The notes below the pieces were generated by a model that made no database searches, was not told where the DNA came from, and saw only the letters and a list, made by a program, of their open reading frames with translations. A stretch of 8,428 nt of DNA, taken from NCBI GenBank assembly GCA_031262265.1, contig JAISIB010000119.1:1-8428 (forward strand), read 5' to 3'. How positions within the stretch are numbered: the stretch's first letter is position 1; every line of letters starts with the position of its first letter. Made by a program: the position numbers and the translations under genes. The DNA is from Prevotellaceae bacterium. GTDB lineage: Bacteria; Bacteroidota; Bacteroidia; Bacteroidales; Bacteroidaceae. Shown here one piece after another: positions 1 to 5,883 of this stretch.

Positions 1-1101
1 GAAAGTACCTCCGCTATCCGGCAGACCGACGATATCGCCCGCCCACGCTTCGTCAATCGTCGTTTTGCGTTGCGCCATAAACTGAGTGGGTGAGGAAAAA
101 CGAATTTGCTTGTCTTGGCGAATATGACGATAGGGCGCGTTGCGCATAAATCTGCCCGAACATACCTTACAAAAGGCGATGCACGAGCGATGATTCGGAT
201 CTATGTTTGCCGTAATCTTAAAAATAAATCCGGTGAACTTAGGTTCGTCCGGCCGTACTATACGTTCTTCTGCGGAGACAGGACGTGGCGATGGCGCGAT
301 CTCTACAAAACAATCCAACAACTCCTGTACGCCGAAATTGTTCAGTGCCGAACCAAAAAATACAGGTGCGAGATCACCCGAAAGATAGTTCTTCGTATCA
401 AAAGCTGGGTACACGCCTTCAATAAGTTCCAAATCTGCGCGCAGTTTGTCAGCGAGTGTTTCACCGACGTGAGTATCCAGTTCTTTCCCGCCCATATCTA
501 CGGCCACTTTCTCGGTAACTACTTGCTTGGACGGTTGGTACAAATCCAATTTTCGCTCGTAGATATTGTAAACCCCTTTGAAGCGAACGCCCTGATCAAT
601 AGGCCACGACAACGGACGTACCGAGATCTGCAACTGAGTTTCCAGCTCATCTAACAAATCAAAGGGGTCGCGTCCCTCCCTATCCATCTTATTGACAAAG
701 ATTATAACAGGTGTTTTGCGCATACGGCATACTTCCATCAGTTTGCGAGTTTGTGTTTCTACGCCCTTCGCACCGTCTACTACGATGATTACCGAATCTA
801 CCGCTGTCAGCGTACGAAACGTATCTTCGGCAAAGTCTTGGTGTCCCGGCGTATCGAGGATATTTACCTTATAATCCCGATAGTCAAATTCCATCACGGA
901 AGTAGTGACCGAAATACCGCGCTGCTTCTCAATTTCCATCCAGTCGCTGGTAGCAGTCTTGCGTATTTTATTGCTTTTAACGGCGCCGGCTACCTGAATC
1001 TGCCCGCCGAAGAGGAGAAATTTCTCTGTAAGTGTGGTTTTACCCGCATCCGGGTGTGAAATGATGGCGAATGTTCGCCTCCGTTCTATTTCTGCATTCA
1101 T
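1..1101 (-). CDS. prfC: Peptide chain release factor 3 (RF3), N-terminal 367 residues, cut by window edge
   Basis: RF3 is a cytoplasmic translational GTPase that removes RF1/RF2 from the ribosome after peptide release. The reading frame is open from the ATG at 1101 to the window edge and gives 367 residues, against about 525-530 for the whole family member, so the C-terminal third is missing. Visible GTPase motifs are the P-loop HPDAGKTT (residues 16-23), the switch I motif RGISVTTS (61-68), DTPGH (83-87) and NKMD (137-140). Downstream stretches such as FMAQRKTTIDEAWAGDIVGL are typical of RF3 domain II and separate it from EF-G, EF-Tu and LepA. The start is supported by an ATGA overlap with the rfbD stop codon, which implies translational coupling; no independent promoter is seen. 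It is the third gene of a minus-strand run behind a LysE-type exporter and rfbD. Identification is secure. Confidence 0.97.
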   Translation of the reverse strand, partial: MNAEIERRRTFAIISHPDAGKTTLTEKFLLFGGQIQVAGAVKSNKIRKTATSDWMEIEKQRGISVTTSVMEFDYRDYKVNILDTPGHQDFAEDTFRTLTAVDSVIIVVDGAKGVETQTRKLMEVCRMRKTPVIIFVNKMDREGRDPFDLLDELETQLQISVRPLSWPIDQGVRFKGVYNIYERKLDLYQPSKQVVTEKVAVDMGGKELDTHVGETLADKLRADLELIEGVYPAFDTKNYLSGDLAPVFFGSALNNFGVQELLDCFVEIAPSPRPVSAEERIVRPDEPKFTGFIFKITANIDPNHRSCIAFCKVCSGRFMRNAPYRHIRQDKQIRFSSPTQFMAQRKTTIDEAWAGDIVGLPDSGGTF

Positions 1102-1961
1102 TCAGATAGCAACTTGATACAAGCTTCGAGGCTCTCCTCCCAGTGCGGAATACGAATACCCAAAGCAGCTTTTATGTGAGTTTTGTCGAGTACGGAATAA
1201 GCGGGACGGGCGGCTTTGGCAGGATACTCATGCGTATGCAACGGGCGCACATCACAGGTCGTAATGCTGGCAAGCCGATGAATTGCCAACGTAAAATCGT
1301 ACCATGAGCAAACGCCTTCATTACTAAAATGGTAGACGGTCGGTTCTTCTTTTACTCCCTGACGAATAATTTCATAGATGGCCGTAGCTAAATCGCGCGC
1401 ATAAGTAGGCGTTCCGATTTGATCAAAGACAACGCCCAACGAAGTACGTTCGTGCCCCAAACGAATCATAGTCTTCACAAAATTAGTTCCGAACGTAGAG
1501 TAAAGCCATGCCGTACGAATCACCACACTACGCTTACATCGGCTGACAGCTTGCTCGCCTCGCCATTTTGTCTGCCCATATACCGAATTCGGACACGTCG
1601 GCGTACTTTCCACATAAGGAAGATGTGCCGTTCCGTCAAAGACATAATCGGTAGAGATATGTATCAACGCGGCTCTGCAAGCCTGCGCAGCTTCTGCCAA
1701 ATAGCCCGGCGCAACCGCATTCAGTTTCTCCGCAAATTCCGGTTCGTCTTCCGCTTTATCTACGGCAGTGTACGCAGCACAGTTGACTATCACGTCAATG
1801 CGCTGCTCACGGATAAAATCACGTACTGCGTCGGCGTCGCAAATATCCAGCTCGGCATAGTCGGTAAAATAATAGGTATTGTTCGGATGCAGGGACGAAA
1901 GTACCCGCATCTCGTTACCTAATTGCCCATTGGCACCTGTCACCAATATATTCATAGCCAT
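1098..1961 (-). CDS. rfbD: dTDP-4-dehydrorhamnose reductase (RmlD/RfbD)
   Basis: This NADPH/NADH-dependent short-chain reductase makes dTDP-L-rhamnose from dTDP-4-dehydro-L-rhamnose, the last step of rhamnose donor synthesis for surface polysaccharide; it is cytoplasmic. The 287-residue length fits the family. A Rossmann fold opens the protein with TGANGQLG (residues 8-15), followed by NCAAYTAVDKAE (60-71), HISTDYVFDG (101-110) and the catalytic Y128-x3-K132 in SVYGQTKW. The start could be M1 or M3 (ATG at 1961 or 1955); neither has a clear Shine-Dalgarno sequence and M1 is chosen for length. The gene lies 33 nt after the exporter stop and its TGA overlaps the prfC start. The other rhamnose genes rmlA, rmlB and rmlC are not in the window, so its partners must be encoded elsewhere. 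Confidence 0.96.
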   Translation of the reverse strand: MAMNILVTGANGQLGNEMRVLSSLHPNNTYYFTDYAELDICDADAVRDFIREQRIDVIVNCAAYTAVDKAEDEPEFAEKLNAVAPGYLAEAAQACRAALIHISTDYVFDGTAHLPYVESTPTCPNSVYGQTKWRGEQAVSRCKRSVVIRTAWLYSTFGTNFVKTMIRLGHERTSLGVVFDQIGTPTYARDLATAIYEIIRQGVKEEPTVYHFSNEGVCSWYDFTLAIHRLASITTCDVRPLHTHEYPAKAARPAYSVLDKTHIKAALGIRIPHWEESLEACIKLLSE

Positions 1962-1994
1962 TATTGTATTAAAAGCCTTCGGAAACGATATTTC

Positions 1995-2660
1995 TTAGTG
2001 TTGGTAAAGTACGGAAGTACCGGTCAGCGTAAAATATACGCCGAATACAGCCACCACAATCACCACAATGCCGATGACGCGGTTAATTGTCCGAATACTC
2101 TGCACGCTAAATCCCTTGCGCAGCTTGTTTACGCAAAACGTGATACCGAACCACCATGTCAACGCACCCGCTAAAATCCCCATGTAACCCAGCATTTGTT
2201 CGCCGGCAGGAATCTCAGGCAACACAAAAGCGAAGCGAGCAAAAAAGCCTATAAACAAAAATATAATAAGCGGGTTAGATAGCGTCACAATGAGGGCGGT
2301 TAGAAAATTATGAAAGTATGTCCCCTTATTATTTGAAGTAGGCCGCATCGATTTAGTAGGGTTGGTACGAAACGTATAAACGCCGAAAGCCAACAATAAA
2401 ACGCTGCCAATCAATTGTAATAGTAGGAAATTGGTATTGACAAAGTCGAAAATAAAACTCATGCCGTAACCCGTCAACAGCGCATAGGCGATGTCGCTGA
2501 TAGAAGCCCCCAATCCTGTAACGAACCCGTACCAACGTCCTTTATTTAAAGTACGTTGTACGCACAAGATACCCACAGGTCCCATGGGCGCAGAGACTAC
2601 TACTCCTATGATAAATCCTTTTATGAGCAAGCTAATTAGCGGAACTACCGGTGCTATCAT
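1995..2660 (-). CDS. LysE/RhtB-family inner-membrane exporter
   Basis: The 221-residue protein is strongly hydrophobic and matches the LysE/ArgO/RhtB family, which exports amino acids or similar small molecules out of the cytoplasm. About six membrane segments can be drawn at residues 8-32, 45-68, 80-103, 118-145, 156-178 and 193-216. The diagnostic N-terminal signature is present: SAPMGPVGILCVQRTLNKG (33-51), then a glycine-rich turn followed by SDIAYA (55-60). The second-half motif TLSNPLIIFLF (126-136) is also typical. The substrate cannot be told from sequence. The start at 2660 has only a weak purine-rich upstream stretch and I find no consensus promoter in front of it. It is first in the minus-strand run with rfbD and prfC; whether transcription enters from upstream depends on how completely the terminator at 2752-2784 works. 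Confidence 0.9.
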   Translation of the reverse strand: MIAPVVPLISLLIKGFIIGVVVSAPMGPVGILCVQRTLNKGRWYGFVTGLGASISDIAYALLTGYGMSFIFDFVNTNFLLLQLIGSVLLLAFGVYTFRTNPTKSMRPTSNNKGTYFHNFLTALIVTLSNPLIIFLFIGFFARFAFVLPEIPAGEQMLGYMGILAGALTWWFGITFCVNKLRKGFSVQSIRTINRVIGIVVIVVAVFGVYFTLTGTSVLYQH

Positions 2661-2751
2661 GGCTGCAAATATCCCACTTTTTTAGCTTTCCTGCAAGGCA
2701 TGGTCTCACAATGTGCTCATTTCCCGTCTTAATAATCTCAAAAAGGGGGTC

Positions 2752-2784
2752 AAAAAGCCCCTTCATCTTCCAAATAAAGGGGCT
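2752..2784 (-). terminator. Intrinsic terminator after the M56 protease gene
   Basis: On the minus strand AGCCCCTT (2784-2777) pairs with AAGGGGCT (2763-2756), a perfect 8-bp stem with a 13-nt loop, followed by a run of T (2756-2752, partly shared with the stem end). It sits about 130 nt after the protease stop codon and 92 nt before the exporter start, so it most likely ends the BlaI/M56 transcript. The downstream arm AAGGGG can also pair with CCCCTT at 2748-2743, giving a second overlapping hairpin with its own short T run. Confidence 0.8.
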
Positions 2785-2792
2785 ACACGTAT

Positions 2793-2904
2793 CATCTTGA
2801 AAGAACAATCGGACAACGAGACAGATAAATGAGAGGTAATTATGAAGTCTAATGCTATGTAATGACAAGCAGTGCATCCGTTGCCGATTGTTCTTCCGAA
2901 GATG
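2793..2904. repeat. Long imperfect inverted repeat in the 3' region of the M56 protease transcript
   Basis: The left arm has CATCTT (2793-2798), AAGAACAATCGG (2801-2812) and CAACG (2814-2818). The right arm has CGTTG (2879-2883), CCGATTGTTCTT (2884-2895) and AAGATG (2899-2904). These pair as 5, 12 and 6 bp with a single-base bulge and a 2/3-nt internal loop: 23 paired bases per arm around a 60-nt centre. The repeat starts 6 nt after the protease stop codon and ends before the terminator, so it would fold in the mRNA 3' untranslated region. It carries no gene and no T run, so it is not itself an intrinsic terminator. A miniature inverted-repeat element, a REP-like unit, an mRNA-stabilising stem or a 3'-derived small RNA are all possible. 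Confidence 0.8.
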
Positions 2905-2910
2905 CGGGTA

Positions 2911-4266
2911 TCAATTACCCTGTTCAGTGGGTTTGGTTCTAAAATTCACAAATCCTTGCACGCCCGAATCCTTTAATATAAATCGAAGGTCTTTCCTATT
3001 GGCATCCGTAGCCCATAGTTTATATACGAGAACCTTAGAAATCTGATCCGCAGGCATTTTCACAAAGTCGTAATAAGTTTGAGATTCGGAAATGCTATAT
3101 CCATCTTTCAACACGAAACAAACAAAACCGATAGTCTCTGTACTCATTACACTAAACGTCCCATCATCGTTGAGCGATAAACGTTTGAACTGATCAGGCT
3201 CATTAAGTCCTCCGATAGAAATACCGTCATTATATTGTTGTACACGTTGGAGTTCAGCATCCTCACTGACCGGTGTATAGAAGACTACCAGATTTTTCAC
3301 CGGCTTGCCATCTTCACCCAATACGACGCCGCGATACTCATACTGTCCGCTTTGCAGCGGCGTTTCCACATGGAATCGAAAACCTCGTGCCAAGGCTTCG
3401 ATATTACTTGCCACCAACAAAAGGGCGGCCAACGGCACGAACGCCAAATATTTGACGGTGCCGAGATGCGTTGTACGTTTACGATTCATCATTTTAATTC
3501 GTTTTTTGAGAGGTAAAACATTGAAATTATTTGTAAGAGTAGCTACTTTTCTACGATGCGCCAATCCCAGCAAATGATACTGGTATGTTTTTTGATCATA
3601 ACCCGTTGTTAATACATAATTGTCAGCCAGAAATTCGAGGTTGGTACGAACCTCTCGACATAAGAGCCAGGCAAACGGATTGAACCAACAAGCTATACAA
3701 AACAACTCGCCCGCAATGACGTCCAACGAATGCCACTGGCGAACATGCGTCCGTTCGTGCGTCAATATTTCGCCTATCTCGCGATCGCTATGCAGGTCGG
3801 GGTTGATAAATATCCAGCCGAAAAACGAGAAAGGCGTAATATCTCCACGAAGCCGCTGCACGCGTACACCTTTTATATACTCCGTCTGCGTGATATGATG
3901 CAAGCGAATGATGCTGCCAAACTGTATAAGCAAACGCAAGAACAAGGCGACGAGCACGCCGATATAGAGATATACGCCGATCGTCGGGAGTTTGTCTTTC
4001 CAATCAAGCGTCTCCGCCACGAAGGCCGGCGTCTCCGGCAAGACGGTGACCGCATAAATATCCGCCGCCGCCATGACGACCGGCTCAGCCTGTAAGCGGT
4101 CTTGCAAATTGACGAGCGGATAGATCGCAGCTACGACAAAGAATAAAAGCAGCAGCACTCTACGCCCCTTGAAAAAGGTATCTCTGTTGAAAAACAACCG
4201 ATAAAACGCATAGAACAGAGCCAATGCCACATTTATTTTCAGGAAATACACAAGTAACGAAGTCAT
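2911..4266 (-). CDS. M56-family (BlaR1/MecR1-type) membrane metalloprotease with a beta-rich C-terminal region
   Basis: This 451-residue protein is a zinc metalloprotease of the BlaR1/MecR1 family, expected to sense an envelope signal and cause loss of its partner BlaI-type repressor. Membrane segments are apparent near residues 3-22, 36-52, 94-116 and 270-288, with a further hydrophobic stretch at 184-200. The zinc motif HERTH is at 170-174, and E211 or D215 in NLEFLADNYV are candidates for the third ligand. The conserved TPFSFFGWIFINP (144-156) also fits M56. The last 140 residues, from about 310, begin YRGVVLGEDGKPVKNLVV and resemble the carboxypeptidase-regulatory-like beta-sandwich common in Bacteroidetes; no penicillin-binding SxxK/SxN sensor is seen. 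It starts 4 nt after the repressor stop, and the repressor's last codons supply an AAAGGA ribosome site. The signal sensed is unknown. Confidence 0.92.
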   Translation of the reverse strand: MTSLLVYFLKINVALALFYAFYRLFFNRDTFFKGRRVLLLLFFVVAAIYPLVNLQDRLQAEPVVMAAADIYAVTVLPETPAFVAETLDWKDKLPTIGVYLYIGVLVALFLRLLIQFGSIIRLHHITQTEYIKGVRVQRLRGDITPFSFFGWIFINPDLHSDREIGEILTHERTHVRQWHSLDVIAGELFCIACWFNPFAWLLCREVRTNLEFLADNYVLTTGYDQKTYQYHLLGLAHRRKVATLTNNFNVLPLKKRIKMMNRKRTTHLGTVKYLAFVPLAALLLVASNIEALARGFRFHVETPLQSGQYEYRGVVLGEDGKPVKNLVVFYTPVSEDAELQRVQQYNDGISIGGLNEPDQFKRLSLNDDGTFSVMSTETIGFVCFVLKDGYSISESQTYYDFVKMPADQISKVLVYKLWATDANRKDLRFILKDSGVQGFVNFRTKPTEQGN

Positions 4267-4270
4267 ACGG

Positions 4271-4636
4271 CTATCCTTTCTTCCCTTGTTCGATCAAATC
4301 AATAATATCTTTTAGTTCGTCCGCCGAGATCTTTCGGCTTCGCGCACAGAATGTCACCATTTCCTTATACGAATTCTCGAAATAGTTACGCACTACTTGC
4401 GTCATGAACTGCCGTTTGTACTCGTTCTCCTTGACGATCGGCGCATATAAGAACGTATTGCCCACCAAACGACCTTCCAGATAACCCTTCTTTTCGAGAT
4501 TCTTCACGACAGAGGCAATCGTCGTGTACGGCGGCTGTGGAACGGGATATTTCTTCACGACGTCTTTCACGCAACAATCGCCCAACTCCCAAATATAAAG
4601 CATCGCTTCTTCTTCTTGCAGTGTAAGTTTTTGCAT
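4271..4636 (-). CDS. BlaI/MecI/CopY-family winged-helix repressor
   Basis: The 121-residue protein is a dimeric DNA-binding repressor of the BlaI/MecI (penicillinase repressor) family and matches its usual length. The N-terminal winged helix spans about residues 4-70; the recognition helix is in PPYTTIASVVKNLEKKGYL (35-53), where the TTI-x-VxxNLxxKGxL pattern is characteristic, followed by a wing with LVGNTFLYAP (57-66). The C-terminal helices (71-118) should form the dimer interface. It is first in a two-gene unit with the M56 protease downstream, the order seen in many repressor/sensor pairs. The promoter in front is overlapped by TACGAA/TTCGTA half-sites, so autoregulation is likely. What else it controls cannot be read from the window: no beta-lactamase or penicillin-binding protein gene is adjacent. 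Confidence 0.93.
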   Translation of the reverse strand: MQKLTLQEEEAMLYIWELGDCCVKDVVKKYPVPQPPYTTIASVVKNLEKKGYLEGRLVGNTFLYAPIVKENEYKRQFMTQVVRNYFENSYKEMVTFCARSRKISADELKDIIDLIEQGKKG

Positions 4637-4665
4637 ACTTCGTTAGTTATTTGATTTTCATGCGT

Positions 4666-4699
4666 CAAAACTACGAACAATTCGTAATATAAATACAAA
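4666..4699 (-). promoter_or_regulatory. Predicted promoter of the repressor/M56 protease pair
   Basis: Read on the minus strand, TAGTTTTG (4673-4666) matches the Bacteroidetes -7 element TAnnTTTG, and TTTG (4699-4696) lies 22 nt upstream as the -33 element, slightly longer than the usual spacing. Transcription would start near 4659 and leave a leader of about 20-25 nt before the ATG at 4636. TACGAA half-sites overlap both elements. Confidence 0.65.
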
Positions 4700-4708
4700 T
4701 TCGTAGTT
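4669..4708. promoter_or_regulatory. Probable BlaI-type operator dyads over the promoter
   Basis: AACTACGAA (4669-4677) and TTCGTAGTT (4700-4708) are a perfect 9-bp inverted repeat whose centres lie about 31 nt apart. Inside it, TACGAA (4672-4677) and TTCGTA (4681-4686) form a tighter dyad with a 3-nt spacer. A related TTCGTTAGTT occurs at 4639-4648 close to the start codon. BlaI/MecI operators are short dyads placed over their own promoter; the half-site here differs from the staphylococcal TACA/TGTA form, so the assignment rests on position and symmetry. Confidence 0.6.
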
Positions 4709-4743
4709 AAATAATCTAAAATGGAGGTTTCTGAGGGAATTAG

Positions 4744-4780
4744 CGCGCACGCTCCTTTATATATAATAAGGAGTGGCGCG
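4744..4780. repeat. Long GC-rich hairpin upstream of the repressor promoter
   Basis: CGCGC (4744-4748), one bulged A, then CGCTCCTT (4750-4757) pair with AAGGAGTG (4768-4775) and GCGCG (4776-4780), 13 bp including one G-T wobble, around a 10-nt AT loop. Neither strand has a T run after the stem, so it is not a standard intrinsic terminator. It begins about 45 nt upstream of the -33 element of the repressor promoter. Role unknown. Confidence 0.65.
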
Positions 4781-4804
4781 AATAAGATACTCGTTTATTC
4801 AAAT

Positions 4805-4836
4805 AACAAAGCCGCTCGTTGCCACAACAAAGCCGC
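4805..4836. repeat. 11-bp direct repeat with 21-bp period
   Basis: AACAAAGCCGC occurs at 4805-4815 and again at 4826-4836. The 21-bp offset is two turns of the DNA helix, an arrangement typical of paired protein-binding sites on one face. It lies between the repressor promoter and the putative small RNA terminator. No family of regulator can be assigned. Confidence 0.55.
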
Positions 4837-4897
4837 ATATTTTCAGTAGAAAGGGGGAAAACGAAAGGAGACGGCGGCTAAGTATGCGCACATAGGC

Positions 4898-4909
4898 AAC
4901 ACGCGTGTT
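4898..4909. repeat. 12-bp perfect palindrome
   Basis: AACACGCGTGTT reads the same on both strands. It lies just beyond the T-rich end of the terminator at 4921-4963. It may be a protein-binding site or chance; there is no loop, so it is unlikely to act as an RNA hairpin. Confidence 0.4.
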
Positions 4910-4920
4910 CCGAGAGCTAT

Positions 4921-4963
4921 TTAAAACAACAAAGGGGACTTTCTCAAGTTCCCCCTATTGTTT
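4921..4963 (-). terminator. Strong intrinsic terminator (putative small RNA and/or phoU)
   Basis: The inner stem pairs GGGGA (4934-4938) with TCCCC (4950-4954) and CTT (4939-4941) with AAG (4946-4948), with one bulged T and a 4-nt TCTC loop. An outer AAACAA/TTGTTT pairing (4924-4929, 4958-4963) can extend it. On the minus strand the inner stem is followed by the T-rich tail TTTGTTGTTTT. It would stop transcripts coming from phoU or from the promoter at 5017-5049. Confidence 0.78.
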
Positions 4964-5010
4964 CAATACGTATTAGTCTTCTTTAAGGTAAAAAGATTGT
5001 CTTCAGGATA
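4921..5010 (-). ncRNA. Putative small RNA of about 90 nt between phoU and the repressor gene
   Basis: A consensus Bacteroidetes promoter (5017-5049) faces leftward and a strong intrinsic terminator (4921-4963) follows about 50 nt later, with no reading frame of note between. The predicted transcript begins near 5010 and ends near 4921. Its 5' part contains a short TCTTT/AAAGA hairpin and a 10-bp palindrome (AATACGTATT, 4965-4974); its 3' end is the terminator stem. I do not recognise it as 6S, tmRNA, SRP RNA or any riboswitch. Alternatives are that the promoter is chance and the terminator belongs to phoU, or that read-through makes this a long leader for the repressor gene. Start and end are estimates. 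Confidence 0.45.
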
Positions 5011-5016
5011 ACGGCA

Positions 5017-5049
5017 CAAAGATAGTGCGTTTATTTAGTAAGTCACAAA
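5017..5049 (-). promoter_or_regulatory. Consensus Bacteroidetes promoter downstream of phoU
   Basis: On the minus strand TTTG (5049-5046), a 21-nt spacer and TATCTTTG (5024-5017) match both the -33 and -7 elements of the Bacteroidetes housekeeping promoter exactly. No start codon with a sensible frame follows before the terminator at 4963, which is why a non-coding transcript is proposed. Confidence 0.65.
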
Positions 5050-5098
5050 CATTTTTTTATGTCATGTAACACAATTTAAAAAGCATTCTTCGGAAATT

Positions 5099-5785
5099 TT
5101 AATCCGTAGTTTCTTTGTGCGCCTTGCCTTGATGCTTCAAAACTTTGGCATCTATGTAGAAAACAATCTCTTCCGCTATATTCGTAATATGATCTCCTGC
5201 GCGTTCCAACTTACGAAAAACGCTGATCATATTCAGGCAAAACAAGGTGCTACTCGGGTCTTTCTGGATGTACTGTGCCAACACGTGCGGAGCGGCGGCA
5301 TTGATCTCGTCAACGACATTGTCTTTCATAAAAACGGAGTTGGCCATGTCAATATTCTCCTCGTCCATCGCCTGTTTCGCGTTATATAGCATTTCCAGCA
5401 CCTCTTTAATCATCTCGTTCAGGTTCAGCCGGTGAATCAGATCGGCGTCGAAAACGACCATGTCGCAATCTCTCATAAAACGGGCGATACCTTCCGCAAA
5501 ATCACCCAAGCGTTCCAGATTACTATTGATTTTACTCACCGCCAAAACCAAGCGTAGATCGACACCGACCGGATTGTACAGCGCAATCATATCTTCTATG
5601 TCGCTATCAATCTTCAATTCAAACGCATTCACGCGACTTTCACGAACAAGCACCTGCTCTGCCAGCTCACGGTTGTTTGTCAGGACAGCCTCGCCCACGC
5701 GGTCGAGTTGATTATACACAAGTGTCCACATTTCTCCCAACTCTTTCTTCAAATGTTGCAACTCTGCTTCGATAAACTTTGCCAT
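5099..5785 (-). CDS. phoU: Phosphate signalling protein PhoU
   Basis: PhoU is a cytoplasmic, metal-binding helical protein that links the Pst phosphate transporter to the PhoR/PhoB two-component system and restrains phosphate uptake. The 228-residue length and the two-fold repeat of three-helix bundles fit the family. The paired metal-binding signatures are NLERLGDFAEGI (89-100, with E91 and D95) and KLERAGDHITNIAEEIVFY (192-210, with E194 and D198). The start at 5785 lies about 40 nt inside a -7-like element at 5826-5833. Unlike the common pstSCAB-phoU arrangement, no transporter gene is next to it: upstream is the divergent glnS, downstream the intergenic region with the putative small RNA. 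It is therefore probably transcribed alone. Codon use is like its neighbours. Confidence 0.96.
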   Translation of the reverse strand: MAKFIEAELQHLKKELGEMWTLVYNQLDRVGEAVLTNNRELAEQVLVRESRVNAFELKIDSDIEDMIALYNPVGVDLRLVLAVSKINSNLERLGDFAEGIARFMRDCDMVVFDADLIHRLNLNEMIKEVLEMLYNAKQAMDEENIDMANSVFMKDNVVDEINAAAPHVLAQYIQKDPSSTLFCLNMISVFRKLERAGDHITNIAEEIVFYIDAKVLKHQGKAHKETTD

Positions 5786-5825
5786 AGTTTTATTATTTTC
5801 GGGTAATAATCAATTTATTTGCTCA

Positions 5826-5833
5826 CAAAGGTA
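5826..5833 (-). promoter_or_regulatory. Probable -7 element of the phoU promoter
   Basis: TACCTTTG on the minus strand matches TAnnTTTG exactly and lies about 40 nt before the phoU start codon. The nearest TTTG upstream (5852-5849) is only 15 nt away, shorter than the usual spacing, so the -33 element is weak and activation by a regulator is possible. No clear pho box is seen. A 6-bp ATTATT/AATAAT hairpin (5792-5810) lies in the leader. Confidence 0.5.
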
Positions 5834-5883
5834 TGGAAAAAGGCGATGCAAAATGTTTTTGTTTGGTTACATTCTTATTACGG

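Larger units (their letters stand above)
4637..5098. other. 462-nt intergenic region between the repressor gene and phoU
   Basis: No credible protein-coding frame is visible on either strand. From left to right it holds the repressor promoter and operator dyads (4666-4708), a long GC-rich hairpin (4744-4780), an 11-bp direct repeat (4805-4836), a 12-bp palindrome (4898-4909), an intrinsic terminator on the minus strand (4921-4963) and a full Bacteroidetes promoter on the minus strand (5017-5049). The stretch 5050-5098 just after phoU has only an imperfect AT-rich dyad around 5041-5070 and no clear terminator of its own. Confidence 0.75.

Noticed and set aside
106..1059. Several plus-strand open frames opposite prfC
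   Set aside because: They are antisense to a clear RF3 frame, have no recognisable domain, and have odd composition.
2661..2751. Promoter for the LysE-type exporter gene
   Set aside because: GATATTTG just before the ATG is one base off the -7 consensus but leaves only about 5 nt of leader and has no -33 element at a sensible distance.
2632..2877. 81-codon minus-strand frame between the protease and exporter genes
   Set aside because: It runs through the inverted repeat and terminator and into the exporter start; its translation resembles no family and no ribosome site precedes it.
2793..2904. Inverted repeat as an insertion sequence with target duplication
   Set aside because: No transposase and no convincing flanking direct repeat are visible, so it is reported only as a repeat.
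5041..5070. AT-rich dyad after phoU considered as a phoU terminator
   Set aside because: The pairing is broken by mismatches and is not followed by a T run on the minus strand; the hairpin at 4921-4963 is a far better terminator.
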